12,254 nucleotides of DNA from Bacillota bacterium (GCA_009782085.1 WQUN01000119.1:1-12254); one strand, 5' to 3'. Numbered from the stretch's first letter, positions 6,627-12,254 are shown. Notes: generated by a model from the letters alone, not told the origin. Numbers and translations: made by a program.

Positions 6627-6647
6627 CTAGAGCCTGGAGCCTAGAAA
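6627..6647. repeat. Short heptad array, three units
   Basis: CTAGAGC, CTGGAGC, CTAGAAA in tandem. It has the same unit type as the seven-unit array at 1874-1922, here in the glyA-phoU intergenic region. Confidence 0.7.
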
Positions 6648-6716
6648 AAACCTTGCAGACGCTGGGTTGTTTCGACATTTCCGTTGTAGATTTATGTGGT
6701 TAAGCGGTATAATACT

Positions 6717-6793
6717 GTAGGGGACGCCGCCCTCGGCGTCCCGCAGTTGTCGGCGGATTCAGGCAACGGGACGCCCCGGGGGGCGTCCCCTAC
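6717..6793. repeat. GTAGGGGACGCC double-hairpin element
   Basis: A 77-bp palindromic element with perfect 12-bp ends, GTAGGGGACGCC (6717-6728) and GGCGTCCCCTAC (6782-6793). Each arm is itself a hairpin: GGGACGCC pairs with GGCGTCCC within each half. The 75-bp element at 10824-10898 has the same plan with a different core. It stands directly after a TATAAT (6708-6713) and before the phoU leader. Confidence 0.88.
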
Positions 6794-6939
6794 GATTTTC
6801 CTATGATATACCATGAAAATTTGCCGCGCCCTCGCAACGCACGACAAACGCATGAACATACAAATTGCACAACAAAAGGAACTCTTATTTTATGCGGAAA
6901 TACTTTCATGCGTTATCGTGTCTCGCAACGTTCTCCCTA

Positions 6940-6968
6940 TTTACATCCGGTCACATATCATGTAGTAT
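6940..6968 (+). promoter_or_regulatory. Putative phoU promoter
   Basis: TTTACA (6940-6945) and TAGTAT (6963-6968) are spaced by 17 nt. The -10 lies 28 nt before the phoU ATG, giving a short leader with AAAGGGG as ribosome site 7 nt before the start. A second possible -10, TATAAT at 6708-6713, has only a weak -35 (TTGTAG, 18-nt spacing) and is separated from phoU by the double-hairpin element. Confidence 0.45.
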
Positions 6969-6996
6969 ATGACGTGAACGGGAAAGGGGCGGCGGC

Positions 6997-7653
6997 ATGA
7001 GGACAAGGTACGAAAACCAGCTCGCGCAGCTCAACGAGGCGCTGATCGAAATGGGCAAGATGGTCGAGAAGGCCATCGAGGACGCCATCAAGGCGATGGT
7101 GGACCAGGACGTGGAGCTCGCGAAAAGCACGATCGAGTACGACGAGGAAGTCGACAACATGGAAAAGGAGATCGAGAGCCTGTGCCTGAAGCTCATCCTC
7201 CAGCAGCAGCCCGTGGCCAGGGATCTGCGGCTGATCTCCTGCGCGCTGAAGATGATAACGGACCTGGAGCGCATCGGCGACCACGCCGAGGACATATCCG
7301 AGCTGACGATACTTTTGGCGGGCGAGGCCTATGTCAAAGAGCTGGAGCACATACCCCAAATGGCGGAGGAAGCCTGCAAAATGGTCAACCAGAGCGTCGA
7401 GGCCTTTGTCAAAATGGATCTGGAGCTGGCCCGCGCCGTGATGAAATACGACGACAAAGTGGACGATCTGTTCGACAGCGTGAGAAACGAGCTGGTCGAG
7501 TACATCAAGACGAACAGCGAGCGCAGCGACCAGGCCGTCGACCTGATAATGATCGCCAAATATTTCGAGAGGATCGGTGACCACGCCAAAAACGTCGCGG
7601 AATGGGTGGAGTTTTCGCTGACCGGAAGCCATAAGGACCATATGATAATTTAA
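6997..7653 (+). CDS. phoU: Phosphate signalling protein PhoU
   Basis: A cytoplasmic all-helical protein that, in known systems, links the PstSCAB phosphate transporter to the PhoR/PhoP (PhoB) two-component system and restrains phosphate uptake. 218 aa, the normal length, with two PhoU repeats. Each carries the metal-cluster motif: ERIGDHAEDI (from Glu91) and ERIGDHAKNV (from Glu191). The N-terminal YENQLAQLNEALIEMGKMVE is typical. The ATG is supported by AAAGGGG at 7-nt spacing. Unusually for a Clostridia-type phoU, no pst or phoPR genes are in view. Instead it is followed after 93 bp by an HtrA-like protease with no terminator between them. Confidence 0.97.
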   Translation: MRTRYENQLAQLNEALIEMGKMVEKAIEDAIKAMVDQDVELAKSTIEYDEEVDNMEKEIESLCLKLILQQQPVARDLRLISCALKMITDLERIGDHAEDISELTILLAGEAYVKELEHIPQMAEEACKMVNQSVEAFVKMDLELARAVMKYDDKVDDLFDSVRNELVEYIKTNSERSDQAVDLIMIAKYFERIGDHAKNVAEWVEFSLTGSHKDHMII

Positions 7654-7659
7654 TACACT

Positions 7660-7702
7660 TTTACAATTTATTCATACTTTATTCAAACCTGCGGTTTAGA
7701 AT
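7660..7702 (+). promoter_or_regulatory. Pho-box-like 11-bp direct repeats and -10 upstream of htrA
   Basis: TTTACA, TTCATA and TTCAAA recur at exactly 11-bp steps (7660, 7671, 7682), followed 9 bp later by a -10-like TAGAAT (7697-7702). Direct 6-mer repeats of TTNACA/TTCATA type with 5-bp spacers, close upstream of a -10, are the known layout of PhoP/PhoB-binding promoters. The downstream gene is the HtrA-like protease. A TGCGGTT/AACCGCA inverted repeat (7690-7696/7725-7731) ends at the protease ribosome site. Confidence 0.45.
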
Positions 7703-7746
7703 CGGATTGTAAAGGCAAAGCGACAACCGCAAAGGGGTGGATACGG

Positions 7747-9183
7747 ATGGATAATCAGGACTACAGGCGGGAAGGCGGCGCGAACTCCGTCCCGACGGAC
7801 GCGGCGGAGATCGCGAACATACAGAAGGATATCGAGTCCGCCCTGGAAGGCCGGGCGGAAGCGCCTCATCCGGCGGCCCGCTTTTCGGCCGACCCGGGCC
7901 TGATCGTGATCAGGCCGGACGGCGGGACGGCCCCGGAACCGGCGGCCCCGGCTCCCGCGCCGTATTACAGCGAAACCATCGTGAAAACCCCGAAGCCGAA
8001 GAAAGTCAGATGGGGAACGCGCGCCGCAGTGCTCGCGGTCGTCTGTACGCTGGGCGCGGGCTCTGTCGGCGTGGGCGCGGGCATCGGAGCTGGCTACGCC
8101 AGGCACCGGTTCTTCGCCCCGAAGGACGTCGGAGCGGCCGCCGAGAGCGTCCCCGCCTCGGCCAGCAACACGGACTACGCGCCGACAGGCGCGTCGGCTT
8201 CCGCCGGGCTGACTTACGCGGACCTGTTCGCCCGCGTGTCGCCCTCCGTGGTCAGCATCGCCACATATTCCCAGGTTTCGAACTACTTCAACACGGCGAA
8301 CGCGCAGACCGGCGCGGGCTCGGGCATTGTATTCTACGAGACCGACCTGAACGTATATATCGTCACCAACTACCACGTCGTCGGCGGCGCGACAAGCGTT
8401 ACCGTCGCCTTCGGGGAATCCGACCCGGTGGACGCGGCCTCCGTCGGCAGCGACTCGCTCTCCGACGTCGCGGTCATCTCCGTCTCCAAGGCGGACATGG
8501 CAAAGGCCGGGATCACCGTCTACGCGGTCGCCTCCTTCGGGGACTCCGACCGGATGAGCATCGGCGACCCCGTCATGGCCATAGGCAACGCGATGAACGA
8601 GGGGACTTCCGCCACGACCGGCATAGTCAGCGGCGTGAACAAGCAAATACCCGTCCAGAACCGCACCCTCTACGCTATCCAGACCAACGCGGCCATCAAT
8701 CCCGGAAACAGCGGCGGCCCCCTGGTCAACATGCGCGGCGAGGTCATAGGAATGAACACCGCCAAACTCTCCGGCGACTCCGCCTTTGGCCAGACGACGG
8801 TCGAGGGGATGGGCTACAGCATGACCTCCAACGTCGTCAAGCCGATCGTGGAGGACATAATGAAGCAGAAGCAGCGCCCGTTTCTGGGCATACAGGGCGC
8901 GGACCTGACGCAGAATGACGCCGACCGGTACGGGATCCCGGTGGTCGGGGTGCTGGTCGACTCGGTCCTCCAGGGAACCAGCGCGGAAGCGGCCGGCATC
9001 CAGGCCGGCGACATAATCACGAGCTTCAACGGGGCGACCGTTTTCACCATGACCGATCTCCAGAACGCGATAAAGGCCTGCCAGGTCGGCGATACGGTGG
9101 AGATCAAGGCGCTCCGGAACGGGAAGACCCACCTGACGCTCAAAACGACGCTCAAGGCGTATCAGAGCGACGGGAACTTCTGA
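7747..9183 (+). CDS. HtrA/DegP-type trypsin-like serine protease with PDZ domain
   Basis: Membrane-anchored envelope protease (family S1C) expected to degrade or handle misfolded exported proteins. 478 aa. Domain order: a cytosolic N-terminal region of about 88 residues rich in Pro and Ala with a KTPKPKKVRWG basic stop, one membrane helix (about 91-113, Gly/Ala/Val-rich), a low-complexity linker, a trypsin-like domain (about 155-370) and one PDZ domain (about 379-472). The full catalytic triad is visible: His210 in VTNYHVVGG, Asp240 in SDVAVISV and Ser322 in NPGNSGGPLVN. The long cytosolic tail and single PDZ match the HtrA/YyxA type of Bacillota. AAAGGGG lies 9 nt upstream of the ATG. It follows phoU and is preceded by Pho-box-like repeats, so phosphate-linked control is possible. 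Two strong hairpin terminators follow. Confidence 0.95.
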   Translation: MDNQDYRREGGANSVPTDAAEIANIQKDIESALEGRAEAPHPAARFSADPGLIVIRPDGGTAPEPAAPAPAPYYSETIVKTPKPKKVRWGTRAAVLAVVCTLGAGSVGVGAGIGAGYARHRFFAPKDVGAAAESVPASASNTDYAPTGASASAGLTYADLFARVSPSVVSIATYSQVSNYFNTANAQTGAGSGIVFYETDLNVYIVTNYHVVGGATSVTVAFGESDPVDAASVGSDSLSDVAVISVSKADMAKAGITVYAVASFGDSDRMSIGDPVMAIGNAMNEGTSATTGIVSGVNKQIPVQNRTLYAIQTNAAINPGNSGGPLVNMRGEVIGMNTAKLSGDSAFGQTTVEGMGYSMTSNVVKPIVEDIMKQKQRPFLGIQGADLTQNDADRYGIPVVGVLVDSVLQGTSAEAAGIQAGDIITSFNGATVFTMTDLQNAIKACQVGDTVEIKALRNGKTHLTLKTTLKAYQSDGNF

Positions 9184-9228
9184 TTCGGCAATTTTATTTT
9201 CGCTTTCATCCCCCCTTCATATTATACG

Positions 9229-9274
9229 CAACTTCGCCCCAAGGCCGCCGCGGTCCTGGGGCGAAGTTGTTTTT
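9229..9274 (+). terminator. Intrinsic terminator after htrA
   Basis: CAACTTCGCCCCA (9229-9241) pairs perfectly with TGGGGCGAAGTTG (9257-9269), with further pairing inside the loop, followed by five T (9270-9274). It lies 46 bp after the htrA stop. Confidence 0.92.
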
Positions 9275-9281
9275 AGGGGAA

Positions 9282-9327
9282 GGGGCGCGGCAAATTTGCG
9301 CGTAAATTGGCCGCGCCCCGATTTTTT
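9282..9327 (+). terminator. Second hairpin, terminator-like palindrome
   Basis: GGGGCGCGGC (9282-9291) and GCCGCGCCCC (9310-9319) form a near-perfect 38-bp palindrome with an AAATT core, followed by G, A and six T (9322-9327). Its GCGGCAAATTT arm is shared with the inverted repeats at 6569-6596 and 6811-6826. It may therefore be a repeat-family copy serving as a back-up terminator and insulating the infC promoter that starts 10 bp later. Confidence 0.7.
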
Positions 9328-9336
9328 GAAAAATAT

Positions 9337-9365
9337 TTGACAGCGGCCGGAATCCGTGTTATAGT
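9337..9365 (+). promoter_or_regulatory. Consensus sigma-A promoter of the infC operon
   Basis: TTGACA (9337-9342), a 17-nt spacer, and TATAGT (9360-9365). The -35 is perfect and the -10 matches five of six. It drives the leader and infC-rpmI-rplT. Confidence 0.9.
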
Positions 9366-9524
9366 ATCCGCGTCAAGCAGAAGCGCCACTTCTCACCTTA
9401 GCCTCCGGCGAAAGGTCTCTGTACTGTCGATTGCCTTTACGTACCGGTTCCGTATCGGAATCCGTACCTCGGACATTGAAGCGAGCGCGGCGCTCGCTTT
9501 ATTTTATTACGGAGGTGTGCAGAC
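9366..9524 (+). promoter_or_regulatory. infC-operon structured leader (L20-leader type)
   Basis: A leader of about 150 nt between promoter and infC, with successive stems. These are AGAAG/CTTCT (9379-9393), ACCTT-GCC/GGC-AAGGT (9395-9416), a GGTTCCG/CGGAATCC stem near 9445-9462, and the terminator at 9479-9508. In B. subtilis this operon is controlled by ribosomal protein L20 binding such a leader and triggering termination; the same logic is inferred here. CCTCCG at 9402-9407 is complementary to CGGAGG at 9510-9515, the infC ribosome site, so a long-range contact could also mask translation. Confidence 0.7.
9479..9508 (+). terminator. Attenuator hairpin just upstream of infC
   Basis: AAGCGAGCG (9479-9487) and CGCTCGCTT (9491-9499) form a perfect 9-bp stem with a 3-nt loop, followed by TATTTTATT. 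It ends 2 nt before the infC GGAGG, the position expected of a leader attenuator. Confidence 0.85.
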
Positions 9525-10031
9525 ATTACCGAATTAATGATCAACGAGGAAATCCGGGACAAAGAGGTCAGACTGATCGACTCGGACGGAGCTCAGCTTG
9601 GGATCGTCACCGCCAGGGACGCCCAGAAGATTGCGGATGACAAAAAGCTCGACCTGGTCAAGATCTCGCCCACGGCGAAGCCGCCCGTGTGCAAGATTAT
9701 GGACTATTCCAAGTTCAAATTCGACCAGGCCAAGAGGGAGAAGGAAGCCCGCAAGAAGCAGAAGACCGTCGGGATCAAGGAACTTCGCCTGTCTCCGAAT
9801 ATCGACACACATGACATTAATGTTAAGGTAAAAAAGGCGATCGAGTTTTTATCCACGGGCGACAAGGTGAAGATAACCATCCGGTTCCGCGGCAGGGAAA
9901 TCGGGCACACCGAAATCGCCTACGGTATTTTGCGCGATTTCGCGCAGCAGGTGGCCGAGGTCGGCGTCGTCGAGAAGCCGCCCAAGATGGAGATGAAGTC
10001 CATGGCCATGTTCCTGACGCCGAAAGCGTAA
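9525..10031 (+). CDS. infC: Translation initiation factor IF-3
   Basis: Binds the 30S subunit, prevents premature 50S joining and checks the start codon and initiator tRNA. 168 aa from the chosen start. The N-terminal domain shows INEEIRDKEVRLIDSDGAQL and PPVCKIMDYSKFKFDQ. A Lys-rich linker helix (KREKEARKKQK) and the C-terminal domain with KVKITIRFRGREIGH follow. The start is placed at ATT (9525): GGAGG lies 9 nt upstream of it, whereas the first in-frame ATG (9537) is 21 nt from that site and has none of its own. Non-AUG starts, especially AUU, are the known device by which IF3 represses its own synthesis. It is first in the infC-rpmI-rplT operon, behind a consensus promoter and attenuator. 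Confidence 0.97.
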   Translation: MTELMINEEIRDKEVRLIDSDGAQLGIVTARDAQKIADDKKLDLVKISPTAKPPVCKIMDYSKFKFDQAKREKEARKKQKTVGIKELRLSPNIDTHDINVKVKKAIEFLSTGDKVKITIRFRGREIGHTEIAYGILRDFAQQVAEVGVVEKPPKMEMKSMAMFLTPKA

Positions 10032-10079
10032 AATGCCGTGATTTTCACGGGAAGACAATAGAAATAAGGAGGTAAATGG

Positions 10080-10277
10080 ATGCCCAAGCTGAAAACCAAG
10101 AAAGCCGCGGCCAAGAGGTTCAAGATGACCGGAACCGGCAAGATAAAATACCCGCGCGCCAACAGGCAGCACATACTCGGCAAAAAGTCCCCCAAGCGCA
10201 AGATGAAGCTGCGCAAGGCGGGCATTGCCGACGCCACGAACGAAGCCGCGGTCAGGCAAATGATGCCCTACGCGTAA
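10080..10277 (+). CDS. rpmI: 50S ribosomal protein L35
   Basis: 65 aa, very basic, with the family signature MPKLKTKKAAAKRFKMTGTG and a KKSPKRKMKLRK segment; full length. The start at 10080 overlaps an out-of-frame ATG at 10076. MPKLK is the correct start, with AGGAGG 7 nt upstream. It follows infC by 48 bp and precedes rplT by 20 bp, the standard gene order. Confidence 0.98.
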   Translation: MPKLKTKKAAAKRFKMTGTGKIKYPRANRQHILGKKSPKRKMKLRKAGIADATNEAAVRQMMPYA

Positions 10278-10297
10278 TACAAATCGGAGGTATTGTT

Positions 10298-10648
10298 ATG
10301 GCCAGGATAAAAGGCGCGATCAACGCGCGTAAAAAGCATAAAAAAGTGCTGAAGATGGCGAAGGGCTTTTTCGGGGCGAGGAGCAAGCAGTACAGGGTCG
10401 CGAAACAGTCGGTCATGCGGGCGATGGCGGCCTCGTTTGCCGGCCGCAAGCAGACCAAGCGCGAGTACCGCCGGCTTTGGATCGCCCGGATAAACGCCGC
10501 CGCCCGCATAAACGGCATGTCTTACAGCCGGTTCATGAACGGGCTTAAAACCGCCGGGATCGATTTGAACAGGAAGATGCTGGCCGAAATGGCCGTGAAC
10601 GACAGCGGCGCCTTCGCGCAGCTGGTGGATTTGGCGAAGAACGGGTGA
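10298..10648 (+). CDS. rplT: 50S ribosomal protein L20
   Basis: 116 aa. Early 50S assembly protein binding 23S rRNA and, in Bacillota and Proteobacteria, the repressor of its own operon. The family signature is plain: MARIKGAINARKKHKKVLKM, AKGFFGARSKQYR, YRRLWIARINAAAR and the C-terminal half MSYSRFMNGLKTAGIDLNRK. The ATG at 10298 has CGGAGG 7 nt upstream. The same reading frame is open upstream through rpmI to 10076, but that extension is an overlap artefact. Its stop is followed at once by a short heptad repeat array. No intrinsic terminator is visible directly after it. Confidence 0.98.
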   Translation: MARIKGAINARKKHKKVLKMAKGFFGARSKQYRVAKQSVMRAMAASFAGRKQTKREYRRLWIARINAAARINGMSYSRFMNGLKTAGIDLNRKMLAEMAVNDSGAFAQLVDLAKNG

Positions 10649-10649
10649 A

Positions 10650-10670
10650 CTGGAAACTAGAGACTGGCGA
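10650..10670. repeat. Short heptad array after rplT
   Basis: CTGGAAA, CTAGAGA, CTGGCGA in tandem, starting 2 nt after the rplT stop. Third locus of the CTGGAAA-type heptad. Confidence 0.65.
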
Positions 10671-10697
10671 AACACTTGAACTGAATATCATACCGCT

Positions 10698-10800
10698 GTG
10701 AAGAGAAGAACAGCCGTCAGCGGACACGCAGAGAGCCTTTGCATCGGTGAAAGAAGGCTGCCTCGCGAACGGCGAGGTGTTAGTCGGAAATAAAGTTGAA
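10698..10800 (+). promoter_or_regulatory. T-box stem I-like fragment, probably orphaned
   Basis: GAAGAGAAG is followed 20 nt later by AGAGAGCC (10730-10737), GGTGAAAG (10746-10753) and AAGGCTG. AGCCTT (10734-10739) pairs with AAGGCT (10754-10759) around the GGTGAAAG loop. This is the layout of the distal stem I arm of T-box riboswitches (AG bulge and GGTG distal loop). A second hairpin CCTCGC/GCGAGG follows (10761-10777). No TGGNACCGCG antiterminator box, terminator or downstream plus-strand gene is seen, so any T-box here is truncated. Confidence 0.35.
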
Positions 10801-10823
10801 TTGCCAAATAGTCAAAACATACA

Positions 10824-10898
10824 GTAGGGCGGGGGCTTACCCCCGCCGGGAACTCCCGTATGACCGCATGGCGCGGCGGGGGCAAGCCCCCGCCCTAC
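10824..10898. repeat. GTAGGGCGGGGGC double-hairpin element
   Basis: A 75-bp palindromic element. The left arm begins GTAGGGCGGGGGCTTACCCC and the right arm ends with its mirror, GTAGGGCGGGGGCTTGCCCC in reverse complement; only one mismatch is seen in about 25. Each arm folds on itself (GGCGGGGG/CCCCCGCC). Same plan as the element at 6717-6793. Confidence 0.88.
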
Positions 10899-11073
10899 AT
10901 ATGCGGCGCATCATTCAATATAAAAAGGTACGTTTCTTATACATTTAGTATTATCAACCTTATTTCCGATTAACACCAACGGCGAACATGGCCTCGGAGC
11001 GGCCGCGTCGAAAATTCGGCAAACGACGGTCTGATCCGGAATATGAGTACCCTCGGAAACCAATTAATCCCGG
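10899..11073. other. Gene-free AT-richer stretch
   Basis: Middle of the 545-bp gap between rplT and the AraC-type gene. No reading frame of note, no RNA gene and no clear promoter seen. Only a small GGCC-based stem near 10991-11007 is visible. The rest of the gap is the heptad array, the T-box-like fragment and two palindromic elements listed separately. Confidence 0.5.
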
Positions 11074-11164
11074 TTGTCAGCTAAGCGGAGCGAAGGGTCT
11101 TTATCCCAAAATTGCGCCGTAACAATGGGTGGAAGATTCTTCGCTAACGCTCAGAATGACAGCT
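11074..11164. repeat. GTCATTCTGAGCG palindrome, second copy
   Basis: The right end (11134-11164), in reverse complement, reads AGCTGTCATTCTGAGCGTTA then GCGAAGAATCT. The left end (11074-11103) is a diverged TTGTCAGCTAAGCGGAGCGA then AGGGTCT. About 30 bp lie between the arms. Same family as 5045-5224, but here without an inserted element. It ends 29 bp from the stop of the AraC-type gene. Confidence 0.75.
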
Positions 11165-11193
11165 CTTATCTTCCTTGTTCTGATCAATAATGA

Positions 11194-12254
11194 TTACTGT
11201 TTCATGTTTTTCCTGTACTCCTGCGGCGTAACGCCGAGGACATTCCTGAATGCCTTTGCGAAGTACGACAGATTGGCGTAGCCGACGCTTTCGGCTATGG
11301 TGCTGATGTTTTTGTTTGTCTCGGTCAGCAGTCTCCTTGCCGCCTCGATCCTTCGGTTAAGGATATAGTCCGAAAGAAGCGTGCCGGTTTCTTTCTTGAA
11401 CAGCCTCGAAAGGTACATTGGATTCAGGTAAACGTGGCGCGCTATGTCGTCGCGGGTTATGTCCTCCCTGTAGTGCGCCTCTATGAAGTCTTTGGCTTTC
11501 TTTATGTTTTGTGATAGATTGCCGCCGTTTTTTGCGATATAATCCATGCAGGAATCGATGGAGCTCTTTGCCCATCTGCCGAGCCGCCCTCCGAACCTCT
11601 CGAGGCTAAGGTTCTTAAACCCGGGGACATCCGAGAGCCGGAGCCCGTTTTGCATCATGCCGTAATGCAGCATGTACATTATGCCCGACCTTACCATATC
11701 ACCCGCGTCGGAGGCGGCCTTTCCCGATTCGATCCTGTGTATAAACTCAAGCGCTTTGCCGATAAGCGCTTCTTTGTTTCCGGTTTCGAACAGGGCGAGC
11801 CATTCGGATATATCGGGCAAGCAGGCAGGCGTTTCGTCGGCGGAACGGGGCCTGGCATTTTTTCTGAACAACACGGCGTTGTAGTCGGTCAGATTGTTCT
11901 CCCTCATATCCAGAAGAGCGAGGTATTCTTTTCGCAGCCCGGCCGGAACGGCGGGTTCGCCGATAAAGCATGACAGGCCGAAACCGAGATATTCCCCGCA
12001 TGAATTGATGAGCCTCGCGCACCTCTCGGCGGCGATCCCCTCGAAATCCTTCGCTGGGTAGACAAGCGCCATGTTGTTGCCGTCATGGTTCTGGAAAACG
12101 CAGCCCTCGAAACCTTCCAGAAAAATCTCCGCCGCGATGTTCCTCACGGCGAACAGCATGACCTCGTCCCTGCCGTCGTTTGTCTCCTCCTTCAGATAGT
12201 CTATGGCAAGCAGCATCGGCAGTATTTTTTGATCCGGGCCGACAGAGATCCGGT
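11194..12254 (-). CDS. AraC-family (YesN-like) transcription regulator, N-terminus outside window
   Basis: The C-terminal ~100 residues are a typical AraC double helix-turn-helix. They include DITRDDIARHVYLNPMYLSR, LFKKETGTLLSDYILNRRIE, then ISTIAESVGYANLSYFAKAF and LGVTPQEYRK. The middle (DEVMLFAVRNIAAEIF, NNMALVYP, GLSCFIGEP) matches the linker region of YesN-type response regulators or Cache-type AraC sensors. The reading frame stays open from the first internal ATG (12216) to the window edge, with twelve more sense codons and no ribosome site at that ATG, so the gene very likely continues beyond 12254. A receiver or sensor domain may lie there. Proteins of this kind usually control nearby sugar uptake or degradation genes; none is visible here. 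Confidence 0.88.
   Translation of the reverse strand, partial: RISVGPDQKILPMLLAIDYLKEETNDGRDEVMLFAVRNIAAEIFLEGFEGCVFQNHDGNNMALVYPAKDFEGIAAERCARLINSCGEYLGFGLSCFIGEPAVPAGLRKEYLALLDMRENNLTDYNAVLFRKNARPRSADETPACLPDISEWLALFETGNKEALIGKALEFIHRIESGKAASDAGDMVRSGIMYMLHYGMMQNGLRLSDVPGFKNLSLERFGGRLGRWAKSSIDSCMDYIAKNGGNLSQNIKKAKDFIEAHYREDITRDDIARHVYLNPMYLSRLFKKETGTLLSDYILNRRIEAARRLLTETNKNISTIAESVGYANLSYFAKAFRNVLGVTPQEYRKNMKQ

Larger units (their letters stand above)
6581..6826. repeat. CGGCAAATTTTC inverted repeat enclosing other repeats
   Basis: CGGCAAATTTTCGTGG (6581-6596) and CCATGAAAATTTGCCG (6811-6826) are inverted and match at 15 of 16 positions. They enclose 214 bp that include a heptad array and a GTAGGG double-hairpin element. 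A tandem half copy, GCGGCAAATTT, lies just outside at 6569-6579. The same core occurs in the palindrome at 9282-9319. These elements make up most of the 500-bp divergent region between glyA and phoU. Confidence 0.7.

Noticed and set aside
5501..6703. A 400-codon plus-strand frame opposite glyA
   Set aside because: Antisense shadow of glyA caused by third-position GC bias, with no recognisable motifs.
6684..6713. TATAAT at 6708-6713 as the main phoU promoter
   Set aside because: The -10 is perfect, but the matching -35 (TTGTAG) is weak and the strong double-hairpin element lies between it and phoU. The promoter at 6940-6968 is closer and better spaced.
6803..7000. 65-codon plus-strand frame before phoU
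   Set aside because: No ribosome site, overlaps the phoU start and the arm of an inverted repeat, and has no protein-like composition.
7696..9132. A 478-codon minus-strand frame opposite the HtrA gene
   Set aside because: It mirrors the GC-rich codon pattern of htrA. Its translation is rich in Arg, Gly, His and Val with no family features, while the plus-strand frame has a full catalytic triad and PDZ domain.
10076..10648. A 190-codon frame that would fuse an extra N-terminal region to L20
   Set aside because: It is the L20 frame running open through rpmI. L20 has its own AGG-rich ribosome site and a canonical MARIKGA start at 10298, and rpmI is full length in another frame.

Overview
The window looks like a chromosome segment of a fairly GC-rich member of the Clostridia (Bacillota), probably an uncultured gut-type or anaerobic lineage. 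The grounds are a TIGR04086-type membrane protein and a YbxB-like methyltransferase (both typical of Bacillota), an infC-rpmI-rplT operon behind a structured leader with an intrinsic terminator, strong AGGAGG-type ribosome binding sites, and frequent TTG starts. The species cannot be named from this sequence.

Layout. Positions 229-4252 hold five genes on the minus strand. In transcription order they are a PHP-domain phosphoesterase, a small lipoprotein, a secreted or anchored protein of unknown function, a YbxB/RsmC-like methyltransferase, and a membrane-anchored alpha/beta hydrolase that overlaps the methyltransferase by 4 bp. A divergent TIGR04086 membrane protein lies at 4400-4810. It converges on glyA (serine hydroxymethyltransferase, minus strand) across 441 bp made almost wholly of nested palindromes. 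A 500-bp divergent region separates glyA from phoU. phoU is followed by an HtrA/DegP-type membrane-anchored serine protease, with Pho-box-like 11-bp repeats between the two. Two strong hairpin terminators close that unit. Then come a consensus promoter, a structured leader with an attenuator, and infC-rpmI-rplT (initiation factor IF3, ribosomal proteins L35 and L20), with infC apparently starting at the rare codon ATT. After a 545-bp gene-free stretch with a T-box-like fragment and two palindromic elements, the window ends inside a minus-strand AraC-type regulator whose N-terminus lies beyond the right edge.

The genes themselves are mostly ordinary. The striking feature is the density of small non-coding repeats. 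One family is a palindrome with TATACCGG ends, present in three copies, each carrying an internal AGGAGG-NTA-ATG cassette. Others are a GTCATTCTGAGCG palindrome, an AACGCGGATTT palindrome, GTAGGG...CCCTAC double hairpins, a CGGCAAATTTTC inverted repeat, and heptanucleotide (CTGGAAA-type) tandem arrays. In at least three places one palindrome sits between the arms of another. One gene (1912-2802) takes its upstream start context from one repeat family and its stop codon from another. No phage, CRISPR, transposase, tRNA or rRNA gene was seen.
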